Source: Streptomyces sp. NRRL S-1022 (lineage in GTDB: Bacteria; Actinomycetota; Actinomycetes; Streptomycetales; Streptomycetaceae). Taken from it: a stretch of 64,000 nt of DNA. A program made the position numbers and the translations under genes. Numbering within the stretch: position 1 is the first letter of the stretch; each line of letters begins with the position of its first letter. The stretch lies in NCBI RefSeq assembly GCF_000720135.1, contig NZ_JOIU01000027.1, positions 62,001-126,000 on the forward strand. Reading direction: 5' to 3'. A model generated the notes under the pieces. It searched no databases and was not told the origin of the DNA. It was given only the letters and a program-made list of their open reading frames with translations. Shown piece by piece: positions 1 to 9,227 of the stretch.

Positions 1-1
1 G

Positions 2-367
2 GTGCTCCAGGCGCAGCGGCTGCTGGAGACGTCGGACTATTCCGTGGACGAGGTGGCGGGGCGGTGCGGCTTCCGTTCACCTGTCGCGCTGCGCGGGCAC
101 TTCCGCCGCCAGCTCGGCTCGTCCCCGGCCGCCTACCGGGCCGCCTACCGGGCCCGTCGTCCGCAGGGCGACAAGCCGCCGGGTGAGGCGGAGCCGGCGA
201 TGCCGTCCGGCCAGCAGGGCGCGCCCGCGGGCCTGTCCGGCACCGGACCGGTGGGCCCGCCACCGGCCCTGCTGCACGAGCACCGGGACGGCGGAGTGCC
301 GCTGCAGAGCCGCCGGGCCGCGGCCGGCGCGGTGGGGCTGCTGCCGGGACCGCGCAGCGGCAACTGA
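2..367 (+). CDS. adpA: AdpA-type AraC regulator, C-terminal part (5' end outside window)
   Basis: The frame is open at the window edge, so only the C-terminal 121 residues are present. The first 50 residues are the second helix-turn-helix of an AraC/XylS DNA-binding domain, with the typical VDEVAGRCGFRSPVALRGHF core and an LGSSPAAYR end. A low-complexity Pro/Gly/Arg tail follows. AdpA is the central A-factor/BldA-controlled activator of development and secondary metabolism. I identify it mainly by the neighbour: an oligoribonuclease gene lies directly downstream, which is the conserved adpA-ornA order in streptomycetes. The N-terminal DJ-1/PfpI-like domain and any TTA codon would lie outside the window. 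It could be another GlxA-like AraC regulator if the synteny is misread. Confidence 0.75.
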   Translation: MLQAQRLLETSDYSVDEVAGRCGFRSPVALRGHFRRQLGSSPAAYRAAYRARRPQGDKPPGEAEPAMPSGQQGAPAGLSGTGPVGPPPALLHEHRDGGVPLQSRRAAAGAVGLLPGPRSGN

Positions 368-510
368 GCGGTACGTGCACGAAGCGCCAAGGGGGGCGGA
401 GCGGGACTCCGCTCCCCTTGGCGTGTCCGCCGCTCTTCGCGTGTCCGCGCACCGACAAGGTGGGCGCACGGTCGGTCCAGCTCAGCGCGGCGCGCCGTAA
501 GGTGAGACGC

Positions 511-1113
511 ATGAACGATCGCATGGTGTGGATCGACTGCGAGATGACCGGCCTCTCGCTGTCCGACGACGCGCTCATCGAAGTGGCCGCCCTCGTCACC
601 GACTCCGAGCTGAACGTACTCGGCGAGGGGGTGGACATCGTCGTCCGGCCGCCGGCCCGGGCCCTGGAGACGATGCCGGAGGTGGTCCGCCAGATGCACA
701 CCGCGTCCGGGCTGCTCGCCGAGCTGGAGAACGGTACGACCCTGAAGGACGCCGAGGAGCAGGTGCTGGCGTACGTGAAGGAGCACGTGAAGGAGCCCGG
801 CAAGGCGCCCCTGTGCGGCAACTCGGTCGGCACCGACCGGGGTTTCCTGCTGCGGGACATGCCGACCCTTGAGGACTACCTCCACTACCGGATCGTCGAC
901 GTGTCCTCGGTCAAGGAGCTGGCCCGCCGCTGGTACCCGCGGGCGTACTTCAACAGCCCGGAGAAGAACGGCAACCACCGGGCCCTCGCCGACATCCGCG
1001 AGTCGATCGCCGAGCTGCGCTACTACCGCGAGGCCATCTTCGTGCCGCAGCCCGGCCCGGACTCCGACACCGCCAGGGCGATCGCCGCCAAGCACGTCCT
1101 GCCCGCGCAGTAG
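511..1113 (+). CDS. orn: Oligoribonuclease
   Basis: A 200-residue DEDDh 3'-5' exonuclease that degrades 2-5 nt RNA and the c-di-GMP product pGpG. The sequence shows ExoI (WIDCEMTGLSLSDDALIE, acidic D and E near residues 9-11), ExoII around CGNSVGTDRGFL, and ExoIII with the NHRALADIRESI His/Asp pair near residue 155. The ATG at 511 is chosen because the protein then begins MNDRMVWIDCEMTG as in the family, with a weak AAGGTGAG ribosome site just upstream. It lies downstream of adpA. A c-di-GMP turnover protein (33.1-34.9 kb) occurs in the same window. Length is normal for the family. Confidence 0.97.
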   Translation: MNDRMVWIDCEMTGLSLSDDALIEVAALVTDSELNVLGEGVDIVVRPPARALETMPEVVRQMHTASGLLAELENGTTLKDAEEQVLAYVKEHVKEPGKAPLCGNSVGTDRGFLLRDMPTLEDYLHYRIVDVSSVKELARRWYPRAYFNSPEKNGNHRALADIRESIAELRYYREAIFVPQPGPDSDTARAIAAKHVLPAQ

Positions 1114-1239
1114 CCGCCCGCGCGGCCTCCCCGGGGCCGCTCGGCGGCCCGCGCGAAAACCTGTGCGCGAGCACCCCTTCGGACCCTGTAGACTTCTTCT
1201 CGGCCGGTCGGGGAAACGACAAGTTCCACCGCCGGTCAT

Positions 1240-1314
1240 GGTGGGTGTAGCTCAGCTGGTAGAGCACCTGGTTGTGGTCCAGGATGCCGCGGGTTCGAGT
1301 CCCGTCACTCACCC
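1240..1314 (+). tRNA. tRNA-His(GTG)
   Basis: A full cloverleaf can be drawn. The acceptor 5' strand GTGGGTG pairs with CACTCAC (one G-U), and the D-arm is GCTCAGCTGGTAGAGC. The anticodon stem CCTGG/CCAGG encloses TTGTGGT with anticodon GTG at 1274-1276, and the T-arm is GCGGGTTCGAGTCCCGT. An extra G at 1240 can serve as the G-1 residue typical of tRNA-His. CCA is not encoded. Confidence 0.97.
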
Positions 1315-1319
1315 TGAAC

Positions 1320-1362
1320 GTTCAGCCGGTGACTGCGTCGCAAGACGGGTCACCGGCTGAAC
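1320..1362 (+). terminator. Hairpin terminator after tRNA-His
   Basis: A perfect 14-bp inverted repeat (GTTCAGCCGGTGAC at 1320-1333, complement at 1349-1362) has a 15-nt loop and starts a few bases after the tRNA. There is no T-run, as is common in Streptomyces. It may also end leftward transcription through cebR. Confidence 0.7.
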
Positions 1363-1481
1363 GCGTTCCGGCGCCCGTTCGGACCACGGGCAGGCCGGAT
1401 CGGCAGATCTGTTCCAGCCCCCGCCGACCCGGCCTGCGGCTTCGCCGCGCCCCGGTGGCACGGACCTGCCGGACTCTCCCG

Positions 1482-2537
1482 CTACGACGACGCCCGGACC
1501 ACCAGTTCCGTCGGGAGGACCGCCCGACGGCGGTCCAGGCCGCGGGAAGCGGGCGGCCGGCGGTCGGCGATCTCGGTGAGGAGGAGGTCGATCATCGCGC
1601 GGCCCATCTCCTCGATGGGCTGGCGGACGCTGGTGAGCGGCGGGTCCATGTGCCGGGCGATGGCGGAGTCGTCGTAACCGACCAGGGCGACGTCGTCGGG
1701 GATGCGGCGGCCCGCCTCGCGCAGCACCTGGCGGGCGCCGGCCGCCATCACGTCCGAACCGGCGAAGACCGCGTCCAGGTCGGGGTGGTGGGACAGCAGG
1801 GCCGTCATCGCCCGGCGGCCGCCCTCCTCGGTGAAGTCGCCCGGCTGGACGAGCAGGTCGTCGGCCGGGTGGCCCGCGTCGCGCAGGGCCTCGCGGTAGC
1901 CGTCGACGCGGCGCTGGGCGCCGTAGACGTCCAGGCGGCCGGTGATGTGCGCGATCCGGCGGCGGCCCCGGCCGAGCAGGTGCTCCACGGCCGAGCGGGC
2001 CCCGCCGTAGTTGTCCGAGTCCACCGAGGTGAGCGACTCGGCCGCCGAGCGCGGGCCGCTGATCACGGCGGGGATCTCCAGCTGGGACAGGAGGTCGGGC
2101 AGCGGGTCGTCGGCGTGGACGGAGACCAGCAGGACGCCGTCGACGCGGTGGGCGGCCAGGTACTGGGCCAGGCGCTGCCGCTCGCGGTCGCTGCCCGCGA
2201 AGATCAGCAGCAGCTGCATCTCGGTGTCGGAGATCTCGGCGCCGACCCCGCGCAGCATGTCCGAGAAGTACGGCTCGGCGAAGAACCGGGTCTCCGGCTC
2301 GGGGACGACCAGGGCGATGGCGTCGGTGCGGTTGGCCGCGAGGGCGCGGGCGGCGGTGTTGGGGACGTAGCCGAGTTCGGCGACGGCCGCCTCGACCGCG
2401 GCGCGGGTGGCGTCGCTGACCCGGGGGGAACCGTTGATGACCCGGGAGACCGTGCCCCGTCCGACCCCGGCCCGCGCGGCGACCTCTTCGAGCGTGGGCC
2501 GCCCTCCGCTCCGGCCCCGCCCTCCGTGGCTTGCCAT
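1482..2537 (-). CDS. cebR: LacI-family cello-oligosaccharide repressor CebR
   Basis: 351 residues. The N-terminal LacI helix-turn-helix (TLEEVAARAGVGRGTVSRVINGSPRVS, about residues 15-40) and hinge (YVPNTAARALA) are followed by a periplasmic-binding-protein-like effector domain to the C-terminus. The start ATG at 2537 gives MASHGGRGRSGG just before the HTH. CebR represses uptake and hydrolysis of cellobiose and cellotriose and is released by these sugars. It is divergent from cebEFG-bglC, and the known CebR palindrome TGGGAGCGCTCCCA occurs in the shared intergenic region, with a variant at the bglC start. The assignment rests on the operator plus synteny. A paralogous LacI repressor is less likely. 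Confidence 0.9.
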   Translation of the reverse strand: MASHGGRGRSGGRPTLEEVAARAGVGRGTVSRVINGSPRVSDATRAAVEAAVAELGYVPNTAARALAANRTDAIALVVPEPETRFFAEPYFSDMLRGVGAEISDTEMQLLLIFAGSDRERQRLAQYLAAHRVDGVLLVSVHADDPLPDLLSQLEIPAVISGPRSAAESLTSVDSDNYGGARSAVEHLLGRGRRRIAHITGRLDVYGAQRRVDGYREALRDAGHPADDLLVQPGDFTEEGGRRAMTALLSHHPDLDAVFAGSDVMAAGARQVLREAGRRIPDDVALVGYDDSAIARHMDPPLTSVRQPIEEMGRAMIDLLLTEIADRRPPASRGLDRRRAVLPTELVVRASS

Positions 2538-2672
2538 GGGCTCCGCCTTTCTCGCCGTGTCCTGTTCTGGCTGGAATCTAACAGTCCTGGCCAGAGTGGT
2601 GAGCAGTACCGGGTGGCCCGTGAGGGCAGTTAACAGGCAGATAACTGAACGCGGTTCGCTCTGTCCGCTCCC

Positions 2673-2678
2673 TTGACA
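2673..2678 (+). promoter_or_regulatory. Possible -35 of the cebE promoter
   Basis: A TTGACA hexamer lies about 170 nt before cebE and 36 nt before the CebR operator. A poor -10 (GACCCT) follows at 17-nt spacing, so transcription would begin just ahead of the operator. The -10 is weak and this is tentative. Confidence 0.35.
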
Positions 2679-2713
2679 CCCCGCCGGGAACCGACGACCC
2701 TTCAACACATCAC

Positions 2714-2733
2714 CTGTGGGAGCGCTCCCACAG
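2714..2733. promoter_or_regulatory. CebR operator upstream of cebE
   Basis: A perfect 20-bp palindrome, CTGTGGGAGCGCTCCCACAG, centred on the 14-bp CebR consensus TGGGAGCGCTCCCA. It lies in the 309-bp cebR-cebE intergenic region, about 114 nt before the cebE ATG, where a bound repressor would block early transcription. The rest of the intergenic stretch (2538-2846) holds only promoter-like sequence. Confidence 0.9.
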
Positions 2734-2846
2734 TACCTGACACCTACACAACCCGCACGTTCCCCGCCCGAGCCGCAGCGAGTACGAACGGGCCCAATTC
2801 CAGCAGTTGGCCGGGGGGTCGGCACGTCAGGCAACAGGAGGACGTA

Positions 2847-4172
2847 ATGCGCACGAGCATCCGCCGGTCCCATCGGCTGATGGCCTTCACGGCCGTGGCC
2901 GCACTGACCACCGGGCTGCTGGCCGGCTGTTCCAGCGACTCGGACGACGACTCGTCGGGCAACTCGGGCGGCGGTGGCGGCAAGGGCAAGATCACGCTGA
3001 CCATCGGGACCTTCGGCGTCTTCGGCTACAAGCAGGCCGGCCTCTACGACGAGTACATGAAGCTCCACAAGGACATCAACATCAAGGAGAACGTCACCAC
3101 TCGTACCGACGTCTACTGGCCGAAGGTGCTCACCCGCCTCCAGGCCGGCGCCGGCACCGACGACGTCCAGGCCATCGAAGTCGGCAACGTCACCGAGGCC
3201 GTGCAGACCCAGGCGAACAAGTTCGTCGACCTCGGCAAGGAGGTCGACAAGTCGCAGTGGCTGGACTGGAAGCTCGCGCAGGCCACCACCAAGGACGGCA
3301 AGACCATCGGCCTCGGCACGGACATCGGCCCGATGGCGATCTGCTACCGCAAGGACCTGTTCAAGAAGGCCGGTCTGGAGACGGACCGGAACAAGCTGGC
3401 CGCCCAGTGGAAGGGCGACTGGCAGAAGTACGTCGACGTCGGCACGCAGTACATGAAGAAGGCGCCGAACGGCACCAAGTTCGTGGACTCCGCCTCCTCG
3501 GTGTACAACGCGGCCCTCGGCGGCGCCGAGACCCGGTACTACGACAAGGACGGCAACATCGTCTGGGACAAGTCCGACGGTGTGAAGAAGTCCTGGGACG
3601 CGGCGATGGCCGTCGCCACCAGCGACATGTCGGCCAAGCTGAAGCAGTTCGACAAGCCGTGGGACCAGGGCTTCGCCAACGGCACCTTCGCGACCGTGGC
3701 CTGCCCGGCCTGGATGATCGGCTACATCGAGCAGAAGTCCGGTGACTCCGGCAAGGGCAACTGGGACGTGGCGGCGGCCCCGACCGCGGCCAACTGGGGC
3801 GGCTCCTTCCTCGGCGTGCCGACGGCGGGCAAGCACCAGAAGGAGGCCGTCGAGCTGGTGAAGTGGCTGACCGCGCCGGAGCAGCAGGCGAAGGTCTTCG
3901 CCAAGCAGGCCAGCTTCCCGTCGACCCCGTCGGCGTACGCGACCCTGAAGCCGGCCGCCGACACCACGGCGTACTTCTCGAACGCGCCGATCACGCAGAT
4001 CTTCGCCGACTCGGCGAAGACCATCCCGGTCCAGTACTTCGGCGTCAAGGACCAGCCGATCAACACCGCGCTGACCGACGTCGGCATCCTCCAGGTCGAG
4101 CAGAAGGGCAAGTCGCCCGAGCAGGGCTGGGACGCCGCGAAGAACGAGATCAAGGACGTGCTCGGCCAGTGA
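2847..4172 (+). CDS. cebE: Cello-oligosaccharide ABC transporter, substrate-binding lipoprotein
   Basis: 441 residues. The N-terminus is a lipoprotein signal: MRTSIRR charged start, hydrophobic stretch and lipobox LLAGC with the acceptor Cys at 28, then a Ser/Asp/Gly-rich linker. The rest is a cluster-B (family 1) solute-binding fold. It captures cellobiose and cellotriose outside the membrane for CebFG import. The ATG at 2847 has an AGGAGG ribosome site 4-9 nt upstream. It is the first gene of a tightly coupled operon, since its TGA overlaps the GTG of cebF. No MsiK-type ATPase lies nearby, consistent with Streptomyces, where a shared ATPase encoded elsewhere energises this importer. Confidence 0.92.
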   Translation: MRTSIRRSHRLMAFTAVAALTTGLLAGCSSDSDDDSSGNSGGGGGKGKITLTIGTFGVFGYKQAGLYDEYMKLHKDINIKENVTTRTDVYWPKVLTRLQAGAGTDDVQAIEVGNVTEAVQTQANKFVDLGKEVDKSQWLDWKLAQATTKDGKTIGLGTDIGPMAICYRKDLFKKAGLETDRNKLAAQWKGDWQKYVDVGTQYMKKAPNGTKFVDSASSVYNAALGGAETRYYDKDGNIVWDKSDGVKKSWDAAMAVATSDMSAKLKQFDKPWDQGFANGTFATVACPAWMIGYIEQKSGDSGKGNWDVAAAPTAANWGGSFLGVPTAGKHQKEAVELVKWLTAPEQQAKVFAKQASFPSTPSAYATLKPAADTTAYFSNAPITQIFADSAKTIPVQYFGVKDQPINTALTDVGILQVEQKGKSPEQGWDAAKNEIKDVLGQ

Positions 4173-5194
4173 GCAGCTCCAAGCAGGCTCTCGCGCATAC
4201 CGCGTCGAGCGCCGAGGCCGCGCCCGGCACCTCGCCGGGCGCGGCCCGGGGCGCTCGCGGTCGCGGTGCGCCGGCGGCGCCCGACTCCTGGCGCAGCCGG
4301 CTGTACCGCTGGGACATGAAGGCGTCGCCGTACGCCTTCGTCGCCCCCTTCTTCCTCCTCTTCGGGGCCTTCTCGCTGATCCCGCTGCTCTACACGGCCT
4401 GGTACTCGCTGCACGACGTGCAGCTGTCGGCGCTCGACCACCAGACCTGGGCGGGCCTGGACAACTACAAGAACCTGCTGTCCTCGGACTTCTTCTGGAA
4501 CGCCCTGAAGAACACGTTCAGCATCGGCGTCATCTCGACGGTGCCGCAGCTGCTGGCCGCGCTCGCGCTGGCGCACCTGCTCAACTACAAGCTGCGCGGC
4601 TCGACCATGTGGCGCGTGGTGATGCTGACCCCGTACGCCACCTCGGTGGCGGCGGCGACCCTGGTGTTCACGCTGCTGTACTCGTGGGACGGCGGCATGG
4701 TCAACTGGGTCCTGCACTTCTTCGGGGTGGACCCGGTCAACTGGCGCGAGTCCGACTGGGGTTCGCAGTTCGCGGTGTCGTCCATCGTGATCTGGCGGTG
4801 GACCGGGTACAACGCGCTGATCTACCTGGCCGCCATGCAGGCGATCCCGGCCGACCTGTACGAGTCGGCGGCGATCGACGGCGCCAACCGCTGGCAGCAG
4901 TTCCGGCACGTGACCGTTCCGCAGCTGCGGCCGACGATCCTGTTCACGGTGGTCGTCTCCACCATCGGCGCGACCCAGCTCTTCGGTGAGCCGCTGCTGT
5001 TCGGCGGGGTCAGCGGGTCCAAGGGCGGCTCGGAGCACCAGTACCAGACGCTCGGTCTGTACATGTACGACCAGGGCTGGATCATCGGCAACCTCGGCAA
5101 GGCGTCCGCGATCGCCTGGTCCATGTTCCTGATCCTGCTGATCATCGCCGCGGTCAACCTGCTGCTCACCCGACGGCTGAGGAAGTCCCAATGA
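4169..5194 (+). CDS. cebF: Cello-oligosaccharide ABC transporter permease CebF
   Basis: 341 residues. A cytoplasmic Ala/Gly/Arg-rich N-terminus of about 45 residues precedes six predicted membrane segments, the first being SPYAFVAPFFLLFGAFSLIPLLY. The EAA loop that contacts the ATPase is visible as YESAAIDGANRWQQFRHVTVP. MalF/UgpA-type permease. The GTG start at 4169 overlaps the cebE stop by four bases (GTGA), and the 3' end overlaps cebG by four bases (ATGA), so all three are translationally coupled. Confidence 0.92.
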   Translation: MSSSKQALAHTASSAEAAPGTSPGAARGARGRGAPAAPDSWRSRLYRWDMKASPYAFVAPFFLLFGAFSLIPLLYTAWYSLHDVQLSALDHQTWAGLDNYKNLLSSDFFWNALKNTFSIGVISTVPQLLAALALAHLLNYKLRGSTMWRVVMLTPYATSVAAATLVFTLLYSWDGGMVNWVLHFFGVDPVNWRESDWGSQFAVSSIVIWRWTGYNALIYLAAMQAIPADLYESAAIDGANRWQQFRHVTVPQLRPTILFTVVVSTIGATQLFGEPLLFGGVSGSKGGSEHQYQTLGLYMYDQGWIIGNLGKASAIAWSMFLILLIIAAVNLLLTRRLRKSQ

Positions 5195-6081
5195 CCACCA
5201 CTGAACTGACCCTGCCCCGGGAGGCGGGCCGGCGCCGCGGCCGGGGCCGGATGGGCGCGGGCAAGCAGCTGCACGCGGGTCCGGTGACCTACCTGGTGCT
5301 CACCGTGTTCGCGCTGGTCTCGCTGGCCCCGCTGGTGTGGACGGCGATCGCCGCCTCCCGCACCGACCGGCGGCTGGCCCAGACCCCGCCGCCGCTGTGG
5401 TTCGGCGGCAACCTCTTCAAGAACCTCCAGGCCGCCTGGGACCAGGCCGGGCTCGGCACCGCCATGCTGAACTCGGTGATCGTGGCGGGCACCATCACGG
5501 TGAGCACGGTGCTGTTCTCCACGCTGGCCGGCTTCGCCTTCGCCAAGCTGCGGTTCCGGTTCTCCAGCGTGCTGCTGCTGCTGACCATCGGCACGATGAT
5601 GATCCCGCCGCAGCTGGCCGTCGTACCGCTGTACCTGTGGATGTCGGACCTGGGCTGGTCCAACCAGCTCCAGACGGTGATCCTGCCGAGCCTGGTGACC
5701 GCGTTCGGTACGTTCTTCATGCGGCAGTACCTGGTGCAGGCGCTGCCGACGGAACTGATCGAGGCGGCCCGGGTGGACGGGGCGAGCAGCCTGCGGATCG
5801 TGTGGCACGTGGTCTTCCCGGCCGCGCGGCCCGCGATGGCGGTGCTGGGCCTGCTGACGTTCGTGTTCGCCTGGAACGACTTCCTGTGGCCGATCATCGC
5901 CCTGACCCAGCAGAACCCGACCGTGCAGGTGGCCCTGAACTCGCTCGGCACCGGGTACGTCCCCGACCAAGCGGTGATCATGGCGGGCGCGCTGCTCGGT
6001 ACGCTGCCGCTGCTGGTCGCCTTCCTGCTGTTCGGCAAGCAGATCGTGGGCGGGATCATGCAGGGCGCGATCAAGGGCTGA
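5191..6081 (+). CDS. cebG: Cello-oligosaccharide ABC transporter permease CebG
   Basis: 296 residues, MalG/UgpE-type inner-membrane permease, partner of CebF. Six membrane segments are apparent. The EAA motif reads [21 protein letters not shown], placed as usual before the last two helices. It starts with an ATG that overlaps the cebF TGA. It is followed after 100 bp by bglC, which has its own CebR-type operator. Confidence 0.92.
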   Translation: MTTTELTLPREAGRRRGRGRMGAGKQLHAGPVTYLVLTVFALVSLAPLVWTAIAASRTDRRLAQTPPPLWFGGNLFKNLQAAWDQAGLGTAMLNSVIVAGTITVSTVLFSTLAGFAFAKLRFRFSSVLLLLTIGTMMIPPQLAVVPLYLWMSDLGWSNQLQTVILPSLVTAFGTFFMRQYLVQALPTELIEAARVDGASSLRIVWHVVFPAARPAMAVLGLLTFVFAWNDFLWPIIALTQQNPTVQVALNSLGTGYVPDQAVIMAGALLGTLPLLVAFLLFGKQIVGGIMQGAIKG

Positions 6082-6168
6082 TCGGCCCGTACGGTTTCAC
6101 GGGGGCCGGGTCACCGCCGTCCCGGCCCCTCCTCCCCCACTTCATCCGTCGGCTCCTCCGACCCTTCA

Positions 6169-6182
6169 TGGGAGCGCTTCCA
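6169..6182. promoter_or_regulatory. CebR operator overlapping the bglC start
   Basis: TGGGAGCGCTTCCA matches the CebR palindrome at 13 of 14 positions. Its last base is the A of the bglC ATG, and its internal GGAG (6171-6174) is the only evident ribosome-binding site for bglC, at 7-nt spacing. The operator therefore doubles as the translation initiation region. Confidence 0.85.
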
Positions 6183-7612
6183 TGCCAGACTCCGTTTCGT
6201 CCGTGACGTTTCCTCCCGCCTTCCTCTGGGGCGCCGCGACCTCGGCGTACCAGATCGAGGGGGCGGTGCGGGAGGACGGCCGCACCCCCTCGATCTGGGA
6301 CACCTTCAGCCATACGCCGGGCAAGACGGCCGCCGGCGAGACGGGGGACGTCGCGGTCGACCACTACCACCGCTACCGCGACGACGTGGCGCTGATGGCG
6401 GAGCTGGGCCTGAGCTCGTACCGCTTCTCCGTCTCCTGGTCCCGGGTGCAGCCGACGGGCCGGGGGCCGGCGGTCCAGCGGGGGCTGGACTTCTACCGCC
6501 GGCTGGTCGACGAGCTGCTGGCGCGGGGCATCAAGCCGGCGCTCACCCTCTACCACTGGGACCTGCCGCAGGAGCTGGAGGACGCGGGCGGCTGGCCGGT
6601 GCGGGACACCGCCTCCCGGTTCGCCGAGTACGCCCAGCTCGTCGGCGAGGCGCTCGGCGACCGGGTGGAGCAGTGGATCACCCTCAACGAGCCGTGGTGC
6701 AGCGCCTTCCTCGGCTACGGCTCGGGGGTGCACGCGCCCGGGCGCACCGACCCGGCGGCCTCGCTGCGCGCGGCCCACCACCTCAACCTGGGGCACGGGC
6801 TGGCCGCTTCGGCCCTGCGGACGGTGATGCCGGCCCGCAACCAGATCGCGATCAGCCTCAACTCCTCCGTCGTACGGCCGCTCTCCCAGGACCCGGCGGA
6901 CCTGGCCGCGGCCCGCCGGATCGACGACCTGGCCAACGGCGTCTTCCACGGCCCGATGCTGCACGGCGCGTACCCGTCGTCGCTGCTGGAGGCCACGCGC
7001 TCGGTGACCGACTGGTCGTACGTCCTGGACGGCGACGTCCGCACGATCAACGCCCCGCTGGACGCACTGGGCCTGAACTACTACACGCCGACCCTGGTCT
7101 CGGCCGCGTCCGGCGGGGCCAAGGGCCCCCGGGCGGACGGTCACGGCTCCAGCGAGCACTCGCCCTGGCCGGCCGCGGACGACGTCCTCTTCCACCAGAC
7201 CCCCGGCGAGCGCACGGAGATGGGCTGGACGATCGACCCGACGGGCCTGTACGACCTGATCATGCGGTACACGCGCGAGGCGCCGGGCCTGCCCCTGTAC
7301 GTCACCGAGAACGGTGCGGCCTACGACGACAAGCCCGACCCCGACGGCCGGGTGCACGACCCCGAGCGGATCGCCTACCTGCACGGGCACCTGTCGGCGG
7401 TGCGCCGCGCGATCGCCGACGGCGCCGACGTGCGCGGGTACTACCTGTGGTCCCTGATGGACAACTTCGAGTGGTCGTACGGCTACGGCAAGCGGTTCGG
7501 CGCGGTGTACGTGGACTACGCGACGCTGGAGCGGACGCCGAAGTCGAGCGCGCGGTGGTACGCGGAGGCGGCCCGGACAGGGGTGCTGCCGGCGGTGGAG
7601 ACCACCGTGTGA
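6182..7612 (+). CDS. bglC: GH1 beta-glucosidase
   Basis: 476 residues, a standard length for glycoside hydrolase family 1. The N-terminal signature is [15 protein letters not shown]. The acid/base Glu is E170 in TLNEP and the nucleophile Glu is E376 in YVTENG. There is no signal peptide, so it acts in the cytoplasm on cellobiose and cellotriose imported by CebEFG, releasing glucose and removing the inducer of CebR. The ATG at 6182 fits the family N-terminus and the operator overlap. It converges on the chitinase gene with a shared terminator. Confidence 0.95.
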   Translation: MPDSVSSVTFPPAFLWGAATSAYQIEGAVREDGRTPSIWDTFSHTPGKTAAGETGDVAVDHYHRYRDDVALMAELGLSSYRFSVSWSRVQPTGRGPAVQRGLDFYRRLVDELLARGIKPALTLYHWDLPQELEDAGGWPVRDTASRFAEYAQLVGEALGDRVEQWITLNEPWCSAFLGYGSGVHAPGRTDPAASLRAAHHLNLGHGLAASALRTVMPARNQIAISLNSSVVRPLSQDPADLAAARRIDDLANGVFHGPMLHGAYPSSLLEATRSVTDWSYVLDGDVRTINAPLDALGLNYYTPTLVSAASGGAKGPRADGHGSSEHSPWPAADDVLFHQTPGERTEMGWTIDPTGLYDLIMRYTREAPGLPLYVTENGAAYDDKPDPDGRVHDPERIAYLHGHLSAVRRAIADGADVRGYYLWSLMDNFEWSYGYGKRFGAVYVDYATLERTPKSSARWYAEAARTGVLPAVETTV

Positions 7613-7618
7613 CAGGCG

Positions 7619-7651
7619 GGGCGCGGCCCGTCGTGGGAGCGGGCCGCGCCC
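7619..7651. terminator. Bidirectional terminator between bglC and chitinase
   Basis: A 12-bp perfect stem (GGGCGCGGCCCG at 7619-7630, complement at 7640-7651) with a 9-nt loop lies between two convergent genes. It can serve both strands. Confidence 0.8.
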
Positions 7652-7665
7652 TTCGGGAGCGGCAG

Positions 7666-9117
7666 TCAGCCCTGGTACGCCGCGAACGCCTTCGCGAAGG
7701 CGGACTTCTCCTGGAGGATCGAGCTGCACGTGGCGTCGGCGGTGGGCTTGGTGCCGCCGGCGCAGCTCTGGTCGCGGGCCGCGGACCACATGGAGAGCCA
7801 GCCGAGGCCCTTGGACTTGGCGAAGTTCACCAGCTGGGTGGCGTCCTCGACCTTGAAGACCTCGGAGGAGACGTCGTTGACACCGATCATCGGGGTGACG
7901 GCGACGGCCTTCCAGGCGGCGGTGTCGGACAGCCCCAGCACGCTCTTGACCTGGGCCTGGGTGGCCGTCGCCGCCTGCTCGGCGTACGTGCCCATGTCGC
8001 CGCTGTACGCGGGCCCGTAGTCCATCGCCATGATGTTGACGGTGGAGATCTTCACGCCGTTGGCCTTGGCGTCGGCGAGGAGGTTCACGCCGTCCTGGGT
8101 GAGTCCCTCGGGCATCACCGGGAGGGTGAAGGAGACGTCCAGGCCCGGGTGCTGGGCCTGGAGCCTGGCGATGGCCTGGGCGCGGCGGGTGTTGGCGGCG
8201 GTGTCGGGCAGTGCGCCGCCCTCGACGTCGAAGTCCACCTTGGTCAGCTTGAACGCGTCGACCGCCTTGCCGTAGGCCGCCGCCAGCGCGTCGGCGGAGG
8301 AGCAGGTGGTGGCCAGCTCGGAGCCGGAGGCGCCGCCGAAGGAGACCCGGACGTCACCGCCCTTGGCGCGCAGCGAGCCGATCTGCGCGGCCACCGCGTC
8401 GCCGGTGAGGTCGGTGACGCCGCCCCACTTGGGGGTGCAGCCGCCGCCGTCGGTGAGGAAGGCGAGGTTGTAGTTCTTCACGCCGGTCGCCTCGGCGGCG
8501 CCGAGCAGGTCGAAGGCCGGGTAGAGGCTGGTGTCGACGTACGGGGCGAAGCCGGCGGAGCCGGTGGTGCCGGTTCCGGTGCCGCCCGTGGGGGTGGGCG
8601 TGGCGGTGGGGGTGGCGGTCGACTTGGTGGGGGTGGGCGTGGGGGCCAGCGTGGTCTGCGTCGGCCGGCCGCTGGGCTCGGGGGTGGCGCCGCCGTCCGC
8701 GGAACACCGGGTGTCGTCGATGCGACAGCCGGTCGGGTCGCCGCTGCCGTTCACCACGAAGCCGACGGTCACGGACTTGCCGGGGGCCAGGCCGGCGGTG
8801 TCCCACTTGGCCGGTTGCACGGTGACGTGCTGACCGCTCACGCTGGACTCGCCGTTCCAGAGCGAGCCGAGCTTGGCGCCCGCCGGGAGGTCGAACTCCA
8901 GCGTCCAGGTCTTCTCGGCCGCACCGGTGTTGTTGGTGACGACGTACTGGGCGCTGTAGCCCGTCGACCAGTCGCTGGTCTTGGTGTACGCCGCGTTCAC
9001 CCCGGCCGCGTTCGCGGTGCCGGTGAGCAGGACCGCGCCGCCGCCCGCCACGGCCGCGGCCACCAGGCCGCCTATCGCCTTGTTCCTGCCACTGATCCTG
9101 CGCCGGTGCGTGCTCAT
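7666..9117 (-). CDS. Secreted chitinase, CBM2 plus GH18
   Basis: 483 residues. Signal peptide about 1-37 (RRRISGRNKAIGG start, ending near TANA). A CBM2-type carbohydrate-binding domain spans about 38-131. A Pro/Thr linker (PTPTPTKSTATPTATPTP) covers about 145-185, then a GH18 catalytic domain to the end. The catalytic DxDxE is D295-F-D297-V-E299, and AMDYGP is the family's product-side motif. It hydrolyses chitin outside the cell. The gene ends at the shared terminator with bglC. A DasR-like site lies about 135 nt upstream. Confidence 0.93.
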   Translation of the reverse strand: MSTHRRRISGRNKAIGGLVAAAVAGGGAVLLTGTANAAGVNAAYTKTSDWSTGYSAQYVVTNNTGAAEKTWTLEFDLPAGAKLGSLWNGESSVSGQHVTVQPAKWDTAGLAPGKSVTVGFVVNGSGDPTGCRIDDTRCSADGGATPEPSGRPTQTTLAPTPTPTKSTATPTATPTPTGGTGTGTTGSAGFAPYVDTSLYPAFDLLGAAEATGVKNYNLAFLTDGGGCTPKWGGVTDLTGDAVAAQIGSLRAKGGDVRVSFGGASGSELATTCSSADALAAAYGKAVDAFKLTKVDFDVEGGALPDTAANTRRAQAIARLQAQHPGLDVSFTLPVMPEGLTQDGVNLLADAKANGVKISTVNIMAMDYGPAYSGDMGTYAEQAATATQAQVKSVLGLSDTAAWKAVAVTPMIGVNDVSSEVFKVEDATQLVNFAKSKGLGWLSMWSAARDQSCAGGTKPTADATCSSILQEKSAFAKAFAAYQG

Positions 9118-9181
9118 GCGCGTGCCTGCCTTCGCTGTTCACGGGGGTGTGGTGCGGCAGCACGCTAGCGAGCGGGAAATG

Positions 9182-9196
9182 GACAAATGGCTTGTC
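9182..9196. promoter_or_regulatory. Inverted repeat in the chitinase upstream region
   Basis: GACAA-ATGGC-TTGTC forms a 5-bp-arm inverted repeat 65 nt before the chitinase ATG. Its function is unknown. It could be an operator or chance. Confidence 0.3.
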
Positions 9197-9227
9197 ACGG
9201 CCGTCGGTTCGGGGACTTAGGGTTCGC

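Noticed and set aside
1272..3836. Long open frames on either strand over cebR and cebE
   Set aside because: They arise from high GC third positions. The LacI and binding-protein frames have family motifs and start signals.
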